From Rhodothermales bacterium (GTDB lineage Bacteria > Bacteroidota > Rhodothermia > Rhodothermales > VXPQ01): 64,000 nt of DNA. The stretch spans positions 248,001-312,000 of the forward strand of contig OX638295.1 of assembly GCA_951812345.1 (NCBI GenBank), read 5' to 3'. This document shows positions 47,765 to 56,177 of the stretch, piece after piece. Under the pieces are notes generated by a model that was not told where the DNA came from, did no database searches, and worked only from the letters and a program-made list of their open reading frames with translations. Positions within the stretch are counted from its first letter, which is position 1. Each line of letters begins with the position of its first letter. Position numbers and translations under genes: made by a program.

Positions 47765-48526
47765 TTAGTGCATCATGGCGTAGGTGAGAATGTTTGTGCC
47801 CATACGAAACGCGGTCTCGCGCGTTTCCGGGGAGTCGTTATGCACTTCCGGCGATTCCCACCCGTCGCTGATGTTCGTTTCGTAGGTGTAGAACACGATG
47901 AGGCGCCCTTCGTGGAAAAGCCCGTACCCCCGGGGCGGGGCGTCGTCATGTTCGTGAATCTTCGGAAGCCCGTTCGGAAACGGGTAATGGGTATGGTAAA
48001 TTTCATGGTCGAACGGCAATTCCACGAAGGATTTTTCGGGAAAGACCTTTTTCATCTCCCGGCGGATGTATTCGTCGAGGCCGTAGTCGTCGTCCACGTA
48101 CAGGAACCCCCCGTTTTGCAAATAACGCCGGAGCCGTTGCGCTTCTTCGTCCGAGAGCACGATGTTGCCGTGGCCGGACAGAAAAAGGAACGGAAAACCG
48201 AACACCTTGTCGCTGGAGAGTTCGATCACATCGGGACGGGTATCGACCTGCAGGAGCGTGTTGTCGCGGATATACCGCAGGAAATTGGGAAGCGGTGTGC
48301 TGGCCTGGTACCAGTCTCCGCCCCCGGCGTATTTCACGGCGGCGATTCGCAGGAGACCGGCGTTGGATGTCGTGGCCTGTTCCTGCACGGCTTGTATGTT
48401 CGCATCTTCCCCGGCTTGTATATTCACGGCCTGCCCGTTCGCAATCTGCCCTGCGGCAAGATGCGCCGAAATGCACAGCAAAGCGGTGCGCAACAAGGCG
48501 CCTGTTCGAGAGATATGCGTCCGCAT
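47765..48526 (-). CDS. DUF4159 exported protein
   Basis: A 253-residue protein with a signal peptide ending near SAHLAAGQ. After a variable Gln/Ala-rich linker, the DUF4159 core begins at [33 protein letters not shown] and includes [45 protein letters not shown]. The fold resembles a glutamine-amidotransferase-like flavodoxin unit. In Bacteroidota these proteins are often near MoxR/BatA aerotolerance genes, but none is here. Function unknown; probably periplasmic. Confidence 0.8.
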   Translation of the reverse strand: MRTHISRTGALLRTALLCISAHLAAGQIANGQAVNIQAGEDANIQAVQEQATTSNAGLLRIAAVKYAGGGDWYQASTPLPNFLRYIRDNTLLQVDTRPDVIELSSDKVFGFPFLFLSGHGNIVLSDEEAQRLRRYLQNGGFLYVDDDYGLDEYIRREMKKVFPEKSFVELPFDHEIYHTHYPFPNGLPKIHEHDDAPPRGYGLFHEGRLIVFYTYETNISDGWESPEVHNDSPETRETAFRMGTNILTYAMMH

Positions 48527-48590
48527 GAGGTCGCGTTTACGGTGTGTTCGGAGGGGTCTCTATTAAAGAAAAAAACAGCGATGCGGTTTC

Positions 48591-48779
48591 ATGTTTGAGC
48601 GTTCTGCGAATAGGGAATGCCCGTCTTGTGCGCTGTCCATCGATGCGCATGCGGACGTGTGTCCGTACTGCGGGTACGATCTGCCCCGGACCGCCTCTTC
48701 GATCAAGGTGGCTGCCCTTGTATTCGCGGTGCTGATGCTCTGGCCGCTCTTCGAACTGGTGCGGTACCTGCTGCGCTGA
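48591..48779 (+). CDS. Zinc-ribbon membrane micro-protein
   Basis: A 62-residue protein. CPSC (residues 10-13) and CPYCGYDLP (24-32) form a four-cysteine zinc ribbon, followed by one membrane helix (about 39-57, KVAALVFAVLMLWPLFELV) and a short basic tail. It resembles small zinc-ribbon proteins of unknown role that are common in Bacteroidota. It faces the DUF4159 gene divergently. Being short, it could be missed by gene finders, but the paired CxxC motifs make it convincing. Confidence 0.75.
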   Translation: MFERSANRECPSCALSIDAHADVCPYCGYDLPRTASSIKVAALVFAVLMLWPLFELVRYLLR

Positions 48780-48882
48780 ATCCTTATAGACATGACATGT
48801 CTGCCTTTGCCTCGTTCATGCGGACAATGATTCAACCTGGCGATTTTCGTAATATAATCCCCTAAAAAATCACACACGCCAC

Positions 48883-50073
48883 ATGCCGCTGCCCTCCGAT
48901 TCGTCCCACCTGCCCAAATGCCTGCCGGGAGGCATGTCTGTCGATACCTTTCTCCGCGACTGGTGGCGGAAGAAACCTCTCCTCATCCGGAATGCGTTCC
49001 CGGATTTCGAATCCCCGATCACGCCGGAGGAACTGGCGGGCCTGGCGCTCGAGGAAGAGGCGGTCTCGCGCCTTATCCTGGAGCGCGGCGGGGAGTATCC
49101 CTGGCAACTCCGCCACGGACCGTTCCGGGAAGAAGATTTCGCGGACCTTCCCGCGTCCCACTGGACCCTGCTTGTGCAGGAGGTGGATCGCTGGGTTCCC
49201 GAAGTAGCGGCCCTGTTCGAGCGGTTTCTTTTCGTGCCGTCGTGGCGGTTCGACGACATTATGGCGAGTTACGCCCCGGAGGGCGGGAACGTGGGCGCGC
49301 ATGTGGACCGGTACGACGTGTTTCTGATCCAGGCGCTCGGGCGGCGCGAATGGCGGATCGGGGCGAAGCCGCTGCCTGTCGAAGAGGAAGTGAGCGTGCC
49401 GGATATCGATGTGGATATGCTGGCGGATTTCGAGCCGGACGAGGTGCTGGTGCTCGAAGAGGGCGATATGCTCTACCTGCCGCCCCGCGTGGCGCACCAT
49501 GGCATTGCGCTTGATCCCTGCATGACCTTTTCGGTCGGGTTTCGGGCGCCGGGTCATGCGGAGTACCTTGACGCCGTGCTGCGCCGGGCGATCGGGGACG
49601 CCGATCCGCTGGGGAGCTTTTCCGGGAAGGAGTCGGCTCCGCCCGATCATCCGGGGCGCATCGGCGAGGATGTGCTGGATCAGTTGTACATTTTCGTATG
49701 GGACACCTTGACCGCCCCCGTCCTTGAGCAAGCCTTCGGCGCACTCGTTACCGAGTCGCGGCGCGGCGAGGAGTTGTCGGCGCCGGAACGGGAATGGACA
49801 GGCGAAGACCTTGCCGGGGCGCTGCGGGGTGGCGCCGAATTGGTGCGCGTGGCGCCGAACCGTTTTGCGTTCGTCGAACGCCGCGACGGATGCGCTATCC
49901 TGTTTGTCCACGGCGAGACGTATCCGTTGGAGCCGAATTTGGCCTATGCCGCTCCGCTTATTGCGGGCCGGGAACCGCTGGATGCGGAAACGCTTGGGGA
50001 GGCGCTGGAGGATGGGGATTTTCGGGAGTTACTGGTGGTGCTGGCGAATGTGGGGAGTGTGGAGGTGGGGTAG
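48883..50073 (+). CDS. JmjC-type ribosomal oxygenase (ROXA/YcfD-like)
   Basis: A 396-residue cupin-fold 2-oxoglutarate/Fe(II) oxygenase. The iron ligands are His140 and Asp142 in GAHVDRYDVFLIQ and a distal His (205 or 206) in LPPRVAHHGIAL. The N terminus FLRDWWRKKPLLIRNAF and FRAPGHAEYLDAV fit the YcfD family, which hydroxylates arginine in ribosomal protein L16. The C-terminal 150 residues form the winged-helix dimerisation part of this group. Substrate assignment is by family. An ATG at 48883 starts the protein. Confidence 0.88.
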   Translation: MPLPSDSSHLPKCLPGGMSVDTFLRDWWRKKPLLIRNAFPDFESPITPEELAGLALEEEAVSRLILERGGEYPWQLRHGPFREEDFADLPASHWTLLVQEVDRWVPEVAALFERFLFVPSWRFDDIMASYAPEGGNVGAHVDRYDVFLIQALGRREWRIGAKPLPVEEEVSVPDIDVDMLADFEPDEVLVLEEGDMLYLPPRVAHHGIALDPCMTFSVGFRAPGHAEYLDAVLRRAIGDADPLGSFSGKESAPPDHPGRIGEDVLDQLYIFVWDTLTAPVLEQAFGALVTESRRGEELSAPEREWTGEDLAGALRGGAELVRVAPNRFAFVERRDGCAILFVHGETYPLEPNLAYAAPLIAGREPLDAETLGEALEDGDFRELLVVLANVGSVEVG

Positions 50074-50090
50074 GAACATTGTTTTTAAGT

Positions 50091-50124
50091 GGACATATTA
50101 TATGACCAGACATATATTATGTCC
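50091..50124. promoter_or_regulatory. Palindromic operator of the phd-vapC pair
   Basis: Two 14-bp arms (50091-50104 and 50111-50124) are inverted repeats agreeing at 12 of 14 positions, starting GGACATA and ending TATGTCC, with a 6-bp spacer. They lie 20-54 bp before the antitoxin start, where Phd-type antitoxins autoregulate. Confidence 0.7.
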
Positions 50125-50144
50125 ATAACAAAAGAGAACCCGTC

Positions 50145-50363
50145 ATGAAAACGATAGGAGCCGCAAAGTTCAAGGAGCAGTGCCTCGCGTTGCTGGACGA
50201 ACTGGATCCGGAGGGGCTGGTCGTCACCAAGCATGGCAAGCCGGTTGCGCGCGTCGTGCCCTATGACCGGGAGTATGCCGGCCTGATCGGTGCGTTGAAA
50301 GACGAGATCGAGGTCTGCGGGGACATTTTCACGACCGGCGTTCGCTGGGACGCCGATGCTTAA
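50145..50363 (+). CDS. Phd/YefM-family antitoxin
   Basis: A 72-residue protein with the Phd/YefM pattern: IGAAKFKEQCLALLDEL followed by LVVTKHGKPVARVVPYD, a short DNA-binding N-terminal fold. The C-terminal tail would wrap around and inhibit the toxin. It overlaps the downstream PIN toxin start by 8 bp and lies behind a palindromic operator, as usual for these self-regulated modules. Confidence 0.9.
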   Translation: MKTIGAAKFKEQCLALLDELDPEGLVVTKHGKPVARVVPYDREYAGLIGALKDEIEVCGDIFTTGVRWDADA

Positions 50364-50754
50364 TCTCGACACCCACATCCTTGTTTTTGCCCTCAGCGGC
50401 GCACTGCGACCGTCCGAAGAAGCCCTTCTGGCTCAGAGCAGATGGTCCATTTCCGCCATCGTGCTGTGGGAACTGGCGAAACTCGTTCAGCTTGGGCGGA
50501 TAACTATGGACCTCGACGATGGCGACGTGGTTCGGGCGCTGAGCCGCATGCATGTGTGGCCGATCGATCTCGAAACGGCCCGCGCCTCGACCCGACTCGA
50601 TTTCGAAGGCGATCCTGCGGATCGACTCATTGCCGCCACCAGCATTGTGCATGACGTTCCGCTACTCACCCGGGACCGCGTTATTCGGCGCTCGAAGATG
50701 GTTCCGCTTGCTGGGGTATCCACGAAACGGAGAGAAGACGATGGCTGTCCGTAG
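50356..50754 (+). CDS. vapC: VapC-type PIN-domain toxin
   Basis: A 132-residue PIN-domain RNase. The acidic residues are Asp5 (LDTHILVF), Glu39 (LWELAKL), Asp89 in GDPADRLIAATS and Asp107 (LLTRDRVI), the standard metal site. It would cut specific RNAs, often tRNA, when free from the antitoxin. The start overlaps the antitoxin gene, giving tight coupling. No residue of the active site is missing, so it should be functional. Confidence 0.93.
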   Translation: MLNLDTHILVFALSGALRPSEEALLAQSRWSISAIVLWELAKLVQLGRITMDLDDGDVVRALSRMHVWPIDLETARASTRLDFEGDPADRLIAATSIVHDVPLLTRDRVIRRSKMVPLAGVSTKRREDDGCP

Positions 50755-50808
50755 GGATAGGCTGGGTGGTTGATTTAAGAGGGGATGGCCTAGCAAGAAG
50801 TTGCATGC

Positions 50809-50827
50809 TGTACTGTAACACCGTACA
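50809..50827. promoter_or_regulatory. Possible operator of higBA
   Basis: TGTAC and GTACA form an inverted repeat with a 9-bp spacer, ending 10 bp before the higB ATG. The arms are short and the site could be chance. Confidence 0.3.
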
Positions 50828-50836
50828 TTCAATGCG

Positions 50837-51127
50837 ATGATCATTCGCTCCATCCGCCACCGGGGTTTGCGTCGGCTGATCGAACACGACGATCCCCGGT
50901 TTCTGCGGCATGATCTGGTTGATCGGATACGCAAGGTATTAACGGCGCTGATTCTTGCGGAGAATGTGGATGGCTTTATTACCTCTGCTCCTCCTGGCTG
51001 GCGTGTCCATCGGCTTTCGGGAAAACGGTGCAACGAATGGAGCGTTTCGGTATCCGGCAAATGGCGGATCACGTTTGAAGAAAATGCCGATTGCATCGAC
51101 TACTTGAACCTGGAAGATTACCACTAA
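50837..51127 (+). CDS. higB: HigB-type RelE-superfamily toxin
   Basis: A 96-residue protein with the HigB pattern (IIRSIRHRGLRRLIEHDDPR at the start, then PGWRVHRLSGKRCNEWSVSVSGKWRITFEENADCIDYLNLEDYH). This is the RelE-fold group of ribosome-dependent mRNA interferases. The toxin gene comes first and its stop overlaps the antitoxin ATG (TAATG), the characteristic HigBA order. Confidence 0.9.
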   Translation: MIIRSIRHRGLRRLIEHDDPRFLRHDLVDRIRKVLTALILAENVDGFITSAPPGWRVHRLSGKRCNEWSVSVSGKWRITFEENADCIDYLNLEDYH

Positions 51128-51432
51128 TGGCTACCAATGGCGTCAAAGTGAACATGACTCCCTCGCATCCGGGCGACTTCATCCGCACGGAAATCCTTGA
51201 GGAGTTGGGTCTGAGCGTGACGAAGGCGGCAGAGATTCTGTGTGTTCGCCGGGCAACGCTTTCGGATCTGGTACATGGCCATGCCGCGCTATCGCCGGAG
51301 ATGGCCCTGCGCATCGAAAAGGCTTTTGGCACGCCCATGGACCTTATGCTGCGGATGCAGGCCTGGTACGATGCTGCGCGGATGCGGGCCCGGGCAAACG
51401 AGATCAGCGTTCGGCGGTACGAACCTGCGTGA
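51127..51432 (+). CDS. higA: HigA-type helix-turn-helix antitoxin
   Basis: A 101-residue protein with an XRE-type helix-turn-helix: HPGDFIRTEILEELGLSVTKAAEILCV, then RRATLSDLVHGHAALSPEMALRIEKAFG. ATG 51127 overlaps the higB stop; an earlier in-frame ATG inside higB is not used. It should neutralise HigB and repress the operon. It ends 48 bp before the macrodomain gene. Confidence 0.92.
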   Translation: MATNGVKVNMTPSHPGDFIRTEILEELGLSVTKAAEILCVRRATLSDLVHGHAALSPEMALRIEKAFGTPMDLMLRMQAWYDAARMRARANEISVRRYEPA

Positions 51433-51480
51433 AAGTGGGGAGCAGATTTGGGTCATTGTTTTGCAGAAGGGGCGGCTGTT

Positions 51481-52533
51481 ATGATTCAGTTCAAGACGGG
51501 AAACATCCTCAATGAAGACGCAGAGGCTCTGGTCAACACAGTCAACTGTGTTGGAGTCATGGGGCGTGGCATAGCGCTTCATTTCAAGAAGGCGTTCCCG
51601 GACAATTTCAAGGCCTATGCCTCTGCTTGCAAGCGAGAGGAAGTGCATCTCGGCCAAATGTTCACCTTCGAGACTGGTCAACTTACGTACCCGCATTATA
51701 TCATCAACTTTCCCACCAAGCGCCACTGGCGCGCTAAAAGCCGGATAGAGGACATTGAGGCGGGCCTTGGCGATCTGGCCCGGGAAATCCGTGAACGGAA
51801 TATCCGATCCATTGCTATTCCCCCGCTGGGAAGCGGATTGGGCAAGCTTGACTGGGCCGATGTCCGTGCGCGCATTGAAGGGATGTTGGGGCAATGCCCT
51901 GATTTAAAGGTCATTGTATTCGAACCGAATCCTGAATTTGAAGATGCGAGGCCTAATCGTTCGAGCAAGCCACCCAAAATGACTCCTGGAAGGGCTGCAC
52001 TGGTCGGTTTGATGCGCCGCTATTTCGACGGGTTCCTGGACCCGTTCGTAACGCTGCTCGAAGTTCATAAATTGATGTATTTCATGCAATGCGCCGGAGA
52101 ACCGCTTCGTCTTGAGTTTCGGGCGGCGCATTATGGGCCATACGCCGAAAACCTGCGGCATGTCCTGAGGGCGATGGAGGGGCATATGATATCCGGTTAT
52201 GTCGATGATGGCGATAAACCCGACAAGGAGTTGAATTTGCTGCCGGGCGCTGCGGAGGAGACGCTTGCCTTTCTCAAGGGGCATCCTGAATCTCGTAAGC
52301 GTTTCGAAAAGGTGGCGAATCTGGTGGAAGGATTCGAATCTTCGTTTGGTCTTGAACTGCTTGCCACGGTCCATTGGCTGGTTGATCACGATGAATCCAT
52401 CAAGAACAATCAGGATATAGTGAATCGGATGTACAACTGGAACGACGCGAAACAACAGTTCACTCCTCGCCAGATAGGAATCGCGGCGGATACGCTTGCC
52501 CGGAAAGGGTGGATGCGGGAAGTGGCTGCTTGA
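51481..52533 (+). CDS. darG: DarG-like macrodomain antitoxin without adjacent DarT
   Basis: About 350 residues from ATG 51481. The N-terminal macrodomain (about 1-150) has GNILNEDAEALVNTVNCVG, VMGRGIALHFKKAFPDN, INFPTKRHWR (the lysine used for DNA ADP-ribose removal in DarG) and IPPLGSGLGKLDW. The C-terminal half (about 165-350; ALVGLMRRYFDGFLDPFVTLLEVHKLMYF, YGPYAENLRHVL) matches the extra DarG domain that binds the toxin. DarG reverses ADP-ribosylation of thymidine by DarT. No DarT gene lies upstream or downstream; higA is the neighbour instead. Confidence 0.88.
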   Translation: MIQFKTGNILNEDAEALVNTVNCVGVMGRGIALHFKKAFPDNFKAYASACKREEVHLGQMFTFETGQLTYPHYIINFPTKRHWRAKSRIEDIEAGLGDLAREIRERNIRSIAIPPLGSGLGKLDWADVRARIEGMLGQCPDLKVIVFEPNPEFEDARPNRSSKPPKMTPGRAALVGLMRRYFDGFLDPFVTLLEVHKLMYFMQCAGEPLRLEFRAAHYGPYAENLRHVLRAMEGHMISGYVDDGDKPDKELNLLPGAAEETLAFLKGHPESRKRFEKVANLVEGFESSFGLELLATVHWLVDHDESIKNNQDIVNRMYNWNDAKQQFTPRQIGIAADTLARKGWMREVAA

Positions 52534-52735
52534 CTATTTGCACAGGCGGACGACCAGAGTAATGCGGCGCCTGCCTTTGTGAATGTTTTCCGAATAGGGT
52601 GCTCGGAAGATTCAAATCTCCCTCCCGGATGTGTCTAACGGGGCTGACGGCCGAATGTGCACACGGCCGGCTTATTTGAGACCGAAGCAGTTCGCAGAGG
52701 CGCGGGTATTTCATGGGAGAAGGTAATCCCCGTCA

Positions 52736-53173
52736 TTGCGCCGGCGTCCGTCCACGTGCAACGAAGCCGAAGGAGCAGGACCCTTGCTCGATGCTACGGG
52801 CAATGAAACAAAACGCCGAAACCCATATACTATTCTTTACAAATCATCCGCGAAAGCCGTGATCGATACCCTTTCCATCGTTGAAAGCCTTACCGACGCA
52901 GGCGTCGAACAGAAACAGGCCAAAGCGCACGCCCAGGCGATTGCGAATGCCATAAGCGAGCAACGCAAGGACGGCGTCATGCATTCAGACCTTGCCGATC
53001 TGAAAGCAGGTATCGCCGCAAACAAGGAGGCGATCATCGCGAACAAGGAGGCGATCATCGCGAACAAGGCGGCGATCATTGCGAACAAGGCGGGGATCGA
53101 TGCCCTGAAATGGATGGCAGGCGTAAACATGGCGATTACGCTTGCTTTGTTCGCCGTCGTTCTCGCCGGGTAG
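52736..53173 (+). CDS. Coiled-coil protein with C-terminal membrane helix (DUF1640-like)
   Basis: Up to 145 residues. The start is uncertain: ATG 52736 or, more likely, GTG 52859, because similarity to small DUF1640-like proteins begins with IDTLSIVESLTDAGVEQKQAKAHAQAIANAI. A heptad-repeat coil of ANKEAII units follows, made by 21-bp tandem repeats in the DNA. A single membrane helix ends the protein (KWMAGVNMAITLALFAVVLAG). It is tail-anchored and of unknown function. Such genes are often near toxin-antitoxin and phage-related loci. Confidence 0.6.
   Translation: MRRRPSTCNEAEGAGPLLDATGNETKRRNPYTILYKSSAKAVIDTLSIVESLTDAGVEQKQAKAHAQAIANAISEQRKDGVMHSDLADLKAGIAANKEAIIANKEAIIANKAAIIANKAGIDALKWMAGVNMAITLALFAVVLAG
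53018..53098 (+). repeat. 21-bp tandem repeat inside the coiled-coil gene
   Basis: Units start at 53018, 53039, 53060 and 53081 (the last one partial), each close to GCGAACAAGGAGGCGATCAT. They encode repeated ANKEAII heptads. Copy number may vary between strains. Confidence 0.85.
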
Positions 53174-53274
53174 CCGGGAACCGGGAGACTACGATGTTTG
53201 CCGGGAGTTGCACGGCGTAGACGCCCGGTTAATGGATACCAGAGGCGGTTCGGGATGATGGAACAATATCCCCC

Positions 53275-55860
53275 TCACCTCCCCCCTAACACCATCTCCT
53301 CTGCCGGAGCGCGCATGTTGTATTCGTTGCTCATCACGCGCCCGTAGGCGCCTGCGGTAGCAATCAGCATGACGTCCCCTTCCCCGGTGCTCGGAAGGCG
53401 CCGTCCGTAGCCCAGCACATCCCCCGTTTCGCAGATCGGGCCTACCACGTCGGCGGTGATTTCCAGCGGTTCGTCCAGCCGGGACAGGTTGACGATTTCG
53501 TGCCAGGCTCCATAGAGAGCCGGCCGGATGAGCGAGTTCATGCCGGTTTCGATACCCACATAGCCCGTCGCCCCTTTCCACTTGGTTTGCGTCACGCGGG
53601 CCAGCAGCACGCCGGCGCGGGCCACAAGGAAGCGTCCCGGCTCCATCCAGAGTTCCAGGCCGGGATGCTCCTGCTTGAAGGCGTCGAGCGTCTCCGCGAT
53701 GTCGATCATATCCGGTTCCGGCGCATTCCGCCGCTCCGAAACGGGAAGCCCCCCGCCCACATCGAGGATGCGGGCCTCCGGGAAACGATCCCGCAGCGAG
53801 GCAAGAAACATGGCCGTTTCGGCCCAGGTGTCCGGCGCGACGATGCCGCTGCCTACATGGGCATGAAATCCCACGATGCGCACATCCGCTGCATCCGCAA
53901 GCTGCGCAAGGCGCTCCATTTCTTCCGGCGCCACGCCGAACTTGCTCTGCGATCCGGCCGTCTGTACGTATTTGTGGTGCCCGCGGCCCCGCCCCGGGTC
54001 CATGCGCACGAGGAGGTCCCTTCCGCGGAACACATCCGGCCATGCTTCCAGCGGATAGATATTGTCCAGCGTAACGTACGCGCCCAGTTCATACCCCTCG
54101 GCGTATTCTTCTTTCGGGGCGAAATTGGGAGTGAACAGGATGCGCTTCCGGTCGATGTCCGGGAAGAGATCGATCAAAAACCGTATCTCGCGCGGCGACA
54201 CGCACTCGAATCCGATTCCTCCCTCGTGGAAAAGACGAAGGATGTCGGGGTGCCCGTTTGCCTTAACGGAATAGAATACGCGATCCAGGGCGCCGATCGA
54301 CAACACCCGCTGCAACGATTCCCGCAACGTGTCCTCGTTGTATACATAGACCGGGCTCGTTTCGGCAGCGATGGCCAGCAGTTCCTCGCGGCGGCCCTGC
54401 CACCAGGCAATCCGGCTTGGCGCCTCTTTGCCCGATGCTTCCATCAATTCCCGCCAGTCGGGTCCGATCAGGGCGTCCGGCTCCCGCTTTCCGAAGAACT
54501 GCGCATGCAGTTTGCGGGTCAGGCGACGGGCCTGATCTTCGTCCACCACGAAGCTGAAGTTCAGATCGCCGGCCGCCTGCGAGACCTGATGCACCTGCTG
54601 TTCGTGAAACACCTCGAACGCGGCCCCCATTTCGTGGAGTATCGACCGGATGTTGCGCCCGATCAGGCTCACGATGGCGCAGGGACCGATCTGCCGGGCG
54701 CTGCAATACCCGTTCAGTGCGTCGAGCAGCGCATCGAGGCGCGCCGGTTCGAGGGCGTTTGCGTTGCGGTCCAGCGAGACGGTAACGTTCGTTTCGGAAG
54801 TCGCCACCAGGTCGATCGAAAGACCGTGTTCCTTGAACGTGGCGAACACATCGGCGAGGAAGCCCACCTCCTGCCACATGCCCGCCGACTCCATGGAAAT
54901 CAGCATGACGCCGGTCTTTGTGGCGATCGCCTTGATTTGCGCCCCGAAGTCGGAGGTGTCGTCGGAGATGACGGTTCCCGGCAGGTCGGGAGCGCTCGTG
55001 CATTTGATATGGAGCGGGATGCGCTGCCGCTGTGCCGGTTCGATCGACCGGGGATGCAGGACCTTGGCGCCCATGGTGGCCAGTTCCTGTGCCTCGGCGT
55101 AGTCCAGTTGGCGGAGCAGGCGAGCCGAGGGAATGTCATGCGGGTTTGCAGTGAACATGCCCGGCACATCGGTCCATATTTCGATGCGTTCGGCGCCGAG
55201 TACAGCCCCGAGGCAAGAAGCGGAGGTGTCGGAGCCTCCGCGTCCCAGCAAAACCGTTTCTCCGGCCTTGTTCGAAACGATGAAACCCTGCGTGATGACG
55301 AGATCGCCGGCGGTGCGGCTCAGGTCTTCCTGGAGCGCCGTATCCGGATCGAACCGGCATGTGGCCGACAGGTATTGCCGCCGTTCCGGAAGCAGGCGCT
55401 GCTCGTCCGCGCGCAGCATTTCGCGGGCGTCCTTCCAAGTGGGATTCAGGCCCCGCGACGCGAGGAAGGCGGCGCCCATTTTCGTGGACATGAGTTCGCC
55501 GAGCGCCAGCAGCCGGGCATGGAGCCGCGGGCCTGCTTCGCGCGTGAGAGAGGCGCCTAGGGCAAGGCGCTTCAGCTCGGCAAGGTCCTCTTCCAGCAGG
55601 CTGGTCCCGTCTATATCGAGGTCGGCGGCGATGCCGAGATGGCGGTTCCGAATCGTCTCGAGGGTATGCTCGTAATCTTCCCCGACCGCATCCTCCAGCA
55701 GGCGTTCGAGCAGGTTGGAAATCTCGCTCAGGGCGGAGCAGACCACGACGGGAACGAAGCCGTCGTCGATACGCGCCCGGACGATGCGCTCAATGATATC
55801 CCAGCGGGCACGACTCGAAACGCTCGTGCCGCCGAATTTGAGAATGACCCAGCGGGGCAT
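53275..55860 (-). CDS. lysAC: Bifunctional aspartate kinase / diaminopimelate decarboxylase
   Basis: An 861-residue fusion. Residues about 1-290 are aspartokinase (VILKFGGTSVSSRARWD at the start, GRGGSDTSASCLGAVLGA), with two ACT regulatory parts at about 300-450 (VATSETNVTVSLDRN). From about 500 onward it is a PLP diaminopimelate decarboxylase with the lysine in FYSVKANGHPDILRLF, then HAHVGSGI, DVGGGLPVSE, EPGRFLVARAG and CETGDVLGYGR. It joins the first and last enzymes of lysine synthesis in one chain, which allows feedback control at both ends. Confidence 0.95.
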   Translation of the reverse strand: MPRWVILKFGGTSVSSRARWDIIERIVRARIDDGFVPVVVCSALSEISNLLERLLEDAVGEDYEHTLETIRNRHLGIAADLDIDGTSLLEEDLAELKRLALGASLTREAGPRLHARLLALGELMSTKMGAAFLASRGLNPTWKDAREMLRADEQRLLPERRQYLSATCRFDPDTALQEDLSRTAGDLVITQGFIVSNKAGETVLLGRGGSDTSASCLGAVLGAERIEIWTDVPGMFTANPHDIPSARLLRQLDYAEAQELATMGAKVLHPRSIEPAQRQRIPLHIKCTSAPDLPGTVISDDTSDFGAQIKAIATKTGVMLISMESAGMWQEVGFLADVFATFKEHGLSIDLVATSETNVTVSLDRNANALEPARLDALLDALNGYCSARQIGPCAIVSLIGRNIRSILHEMGAAFEVFHEQQVHQVSQAAGDLNFSFVVDEDQARRLTRKLHAQFFGKREPDALIGPDWRELMEASGKEAPSRIAWWQGRREELLAIAAETSPVYVYNEDTLRESLQRVLSIGALDRVFYSVKANGHPDILRLFHEGGIGFECVSPREIRFLIDLFPDIDRKRILFTPNFAPKEEYAEGYELGAYVTLDNIYPLEAWPDVFRGRDLLVRMDPGRGRGHHKYVQTAGSQSKFGVAPEEMERLAQLADAADVRIVGFHAHVGSGIVAPDTWAETAMFLASLRDRFPEARILDVGGGLPVSERRNAPEPDMIDIAETLDAFKQEHPGLELWMEPGRFLVARAGVLLARVTQTKWKGATGYVGIETGMNSLIRPALYGAWHEIVNLSRLDEPLEITADVVGPICETGDVLGYGRRLPSTGEGDVMLIATAGAYGRVMSNEYNMRAPAEEMVLGGR

Positions 55861-56177
55861 GGGACAGGGTTTGCAGGATGGATCGGGACGCTTTCCAACG
55901 TCGAGATGCGCCGCATAAGTTCCTTGGCGAAGGGGTATCGGCCAGCCGATCCGATACGCGCCACAGGCTTATCGCGGTTTACGCCATGAGGGCCGACCTG
56001 CGAAGTACCGTGCTCGCAGACATGTCAAATTGGCAAGGCGGGAAAGATGATTACTGTGTGATGGATGCCGAATCCGTGGTCGCACGCAATCCGGATCACG
56101 CCGAACTCTGCATCGGGATACACGAACGCCTTACAGGGCAAGCAGGCCGAGTCTGCCGGGCGATGAGCCCCCTACCC
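55861..56177. other. Intergenic stretch between lysAC and the Tat-exported isomerase gene
   Basis: About 317 bp. Frames here are antisense extensions of the neighbouring gene and show no family features. It must contain the lysAC promoter; no clear element is visible. Confidence 0.4.

Noticed and set aside
52590-52640. A GATTCAAATC segment resembling a tRNA T-loop
   Set aside because: The flanking bases do not pair into a T stem and no acceptor or anticodon arm can be built.
53500-55560. A 686-residue plus-strand ORF inside lysAC
   Set aside because: It is antisense to the intact aspartokinase-decarboxylase fusion; it shows no domain and an implausible composition.
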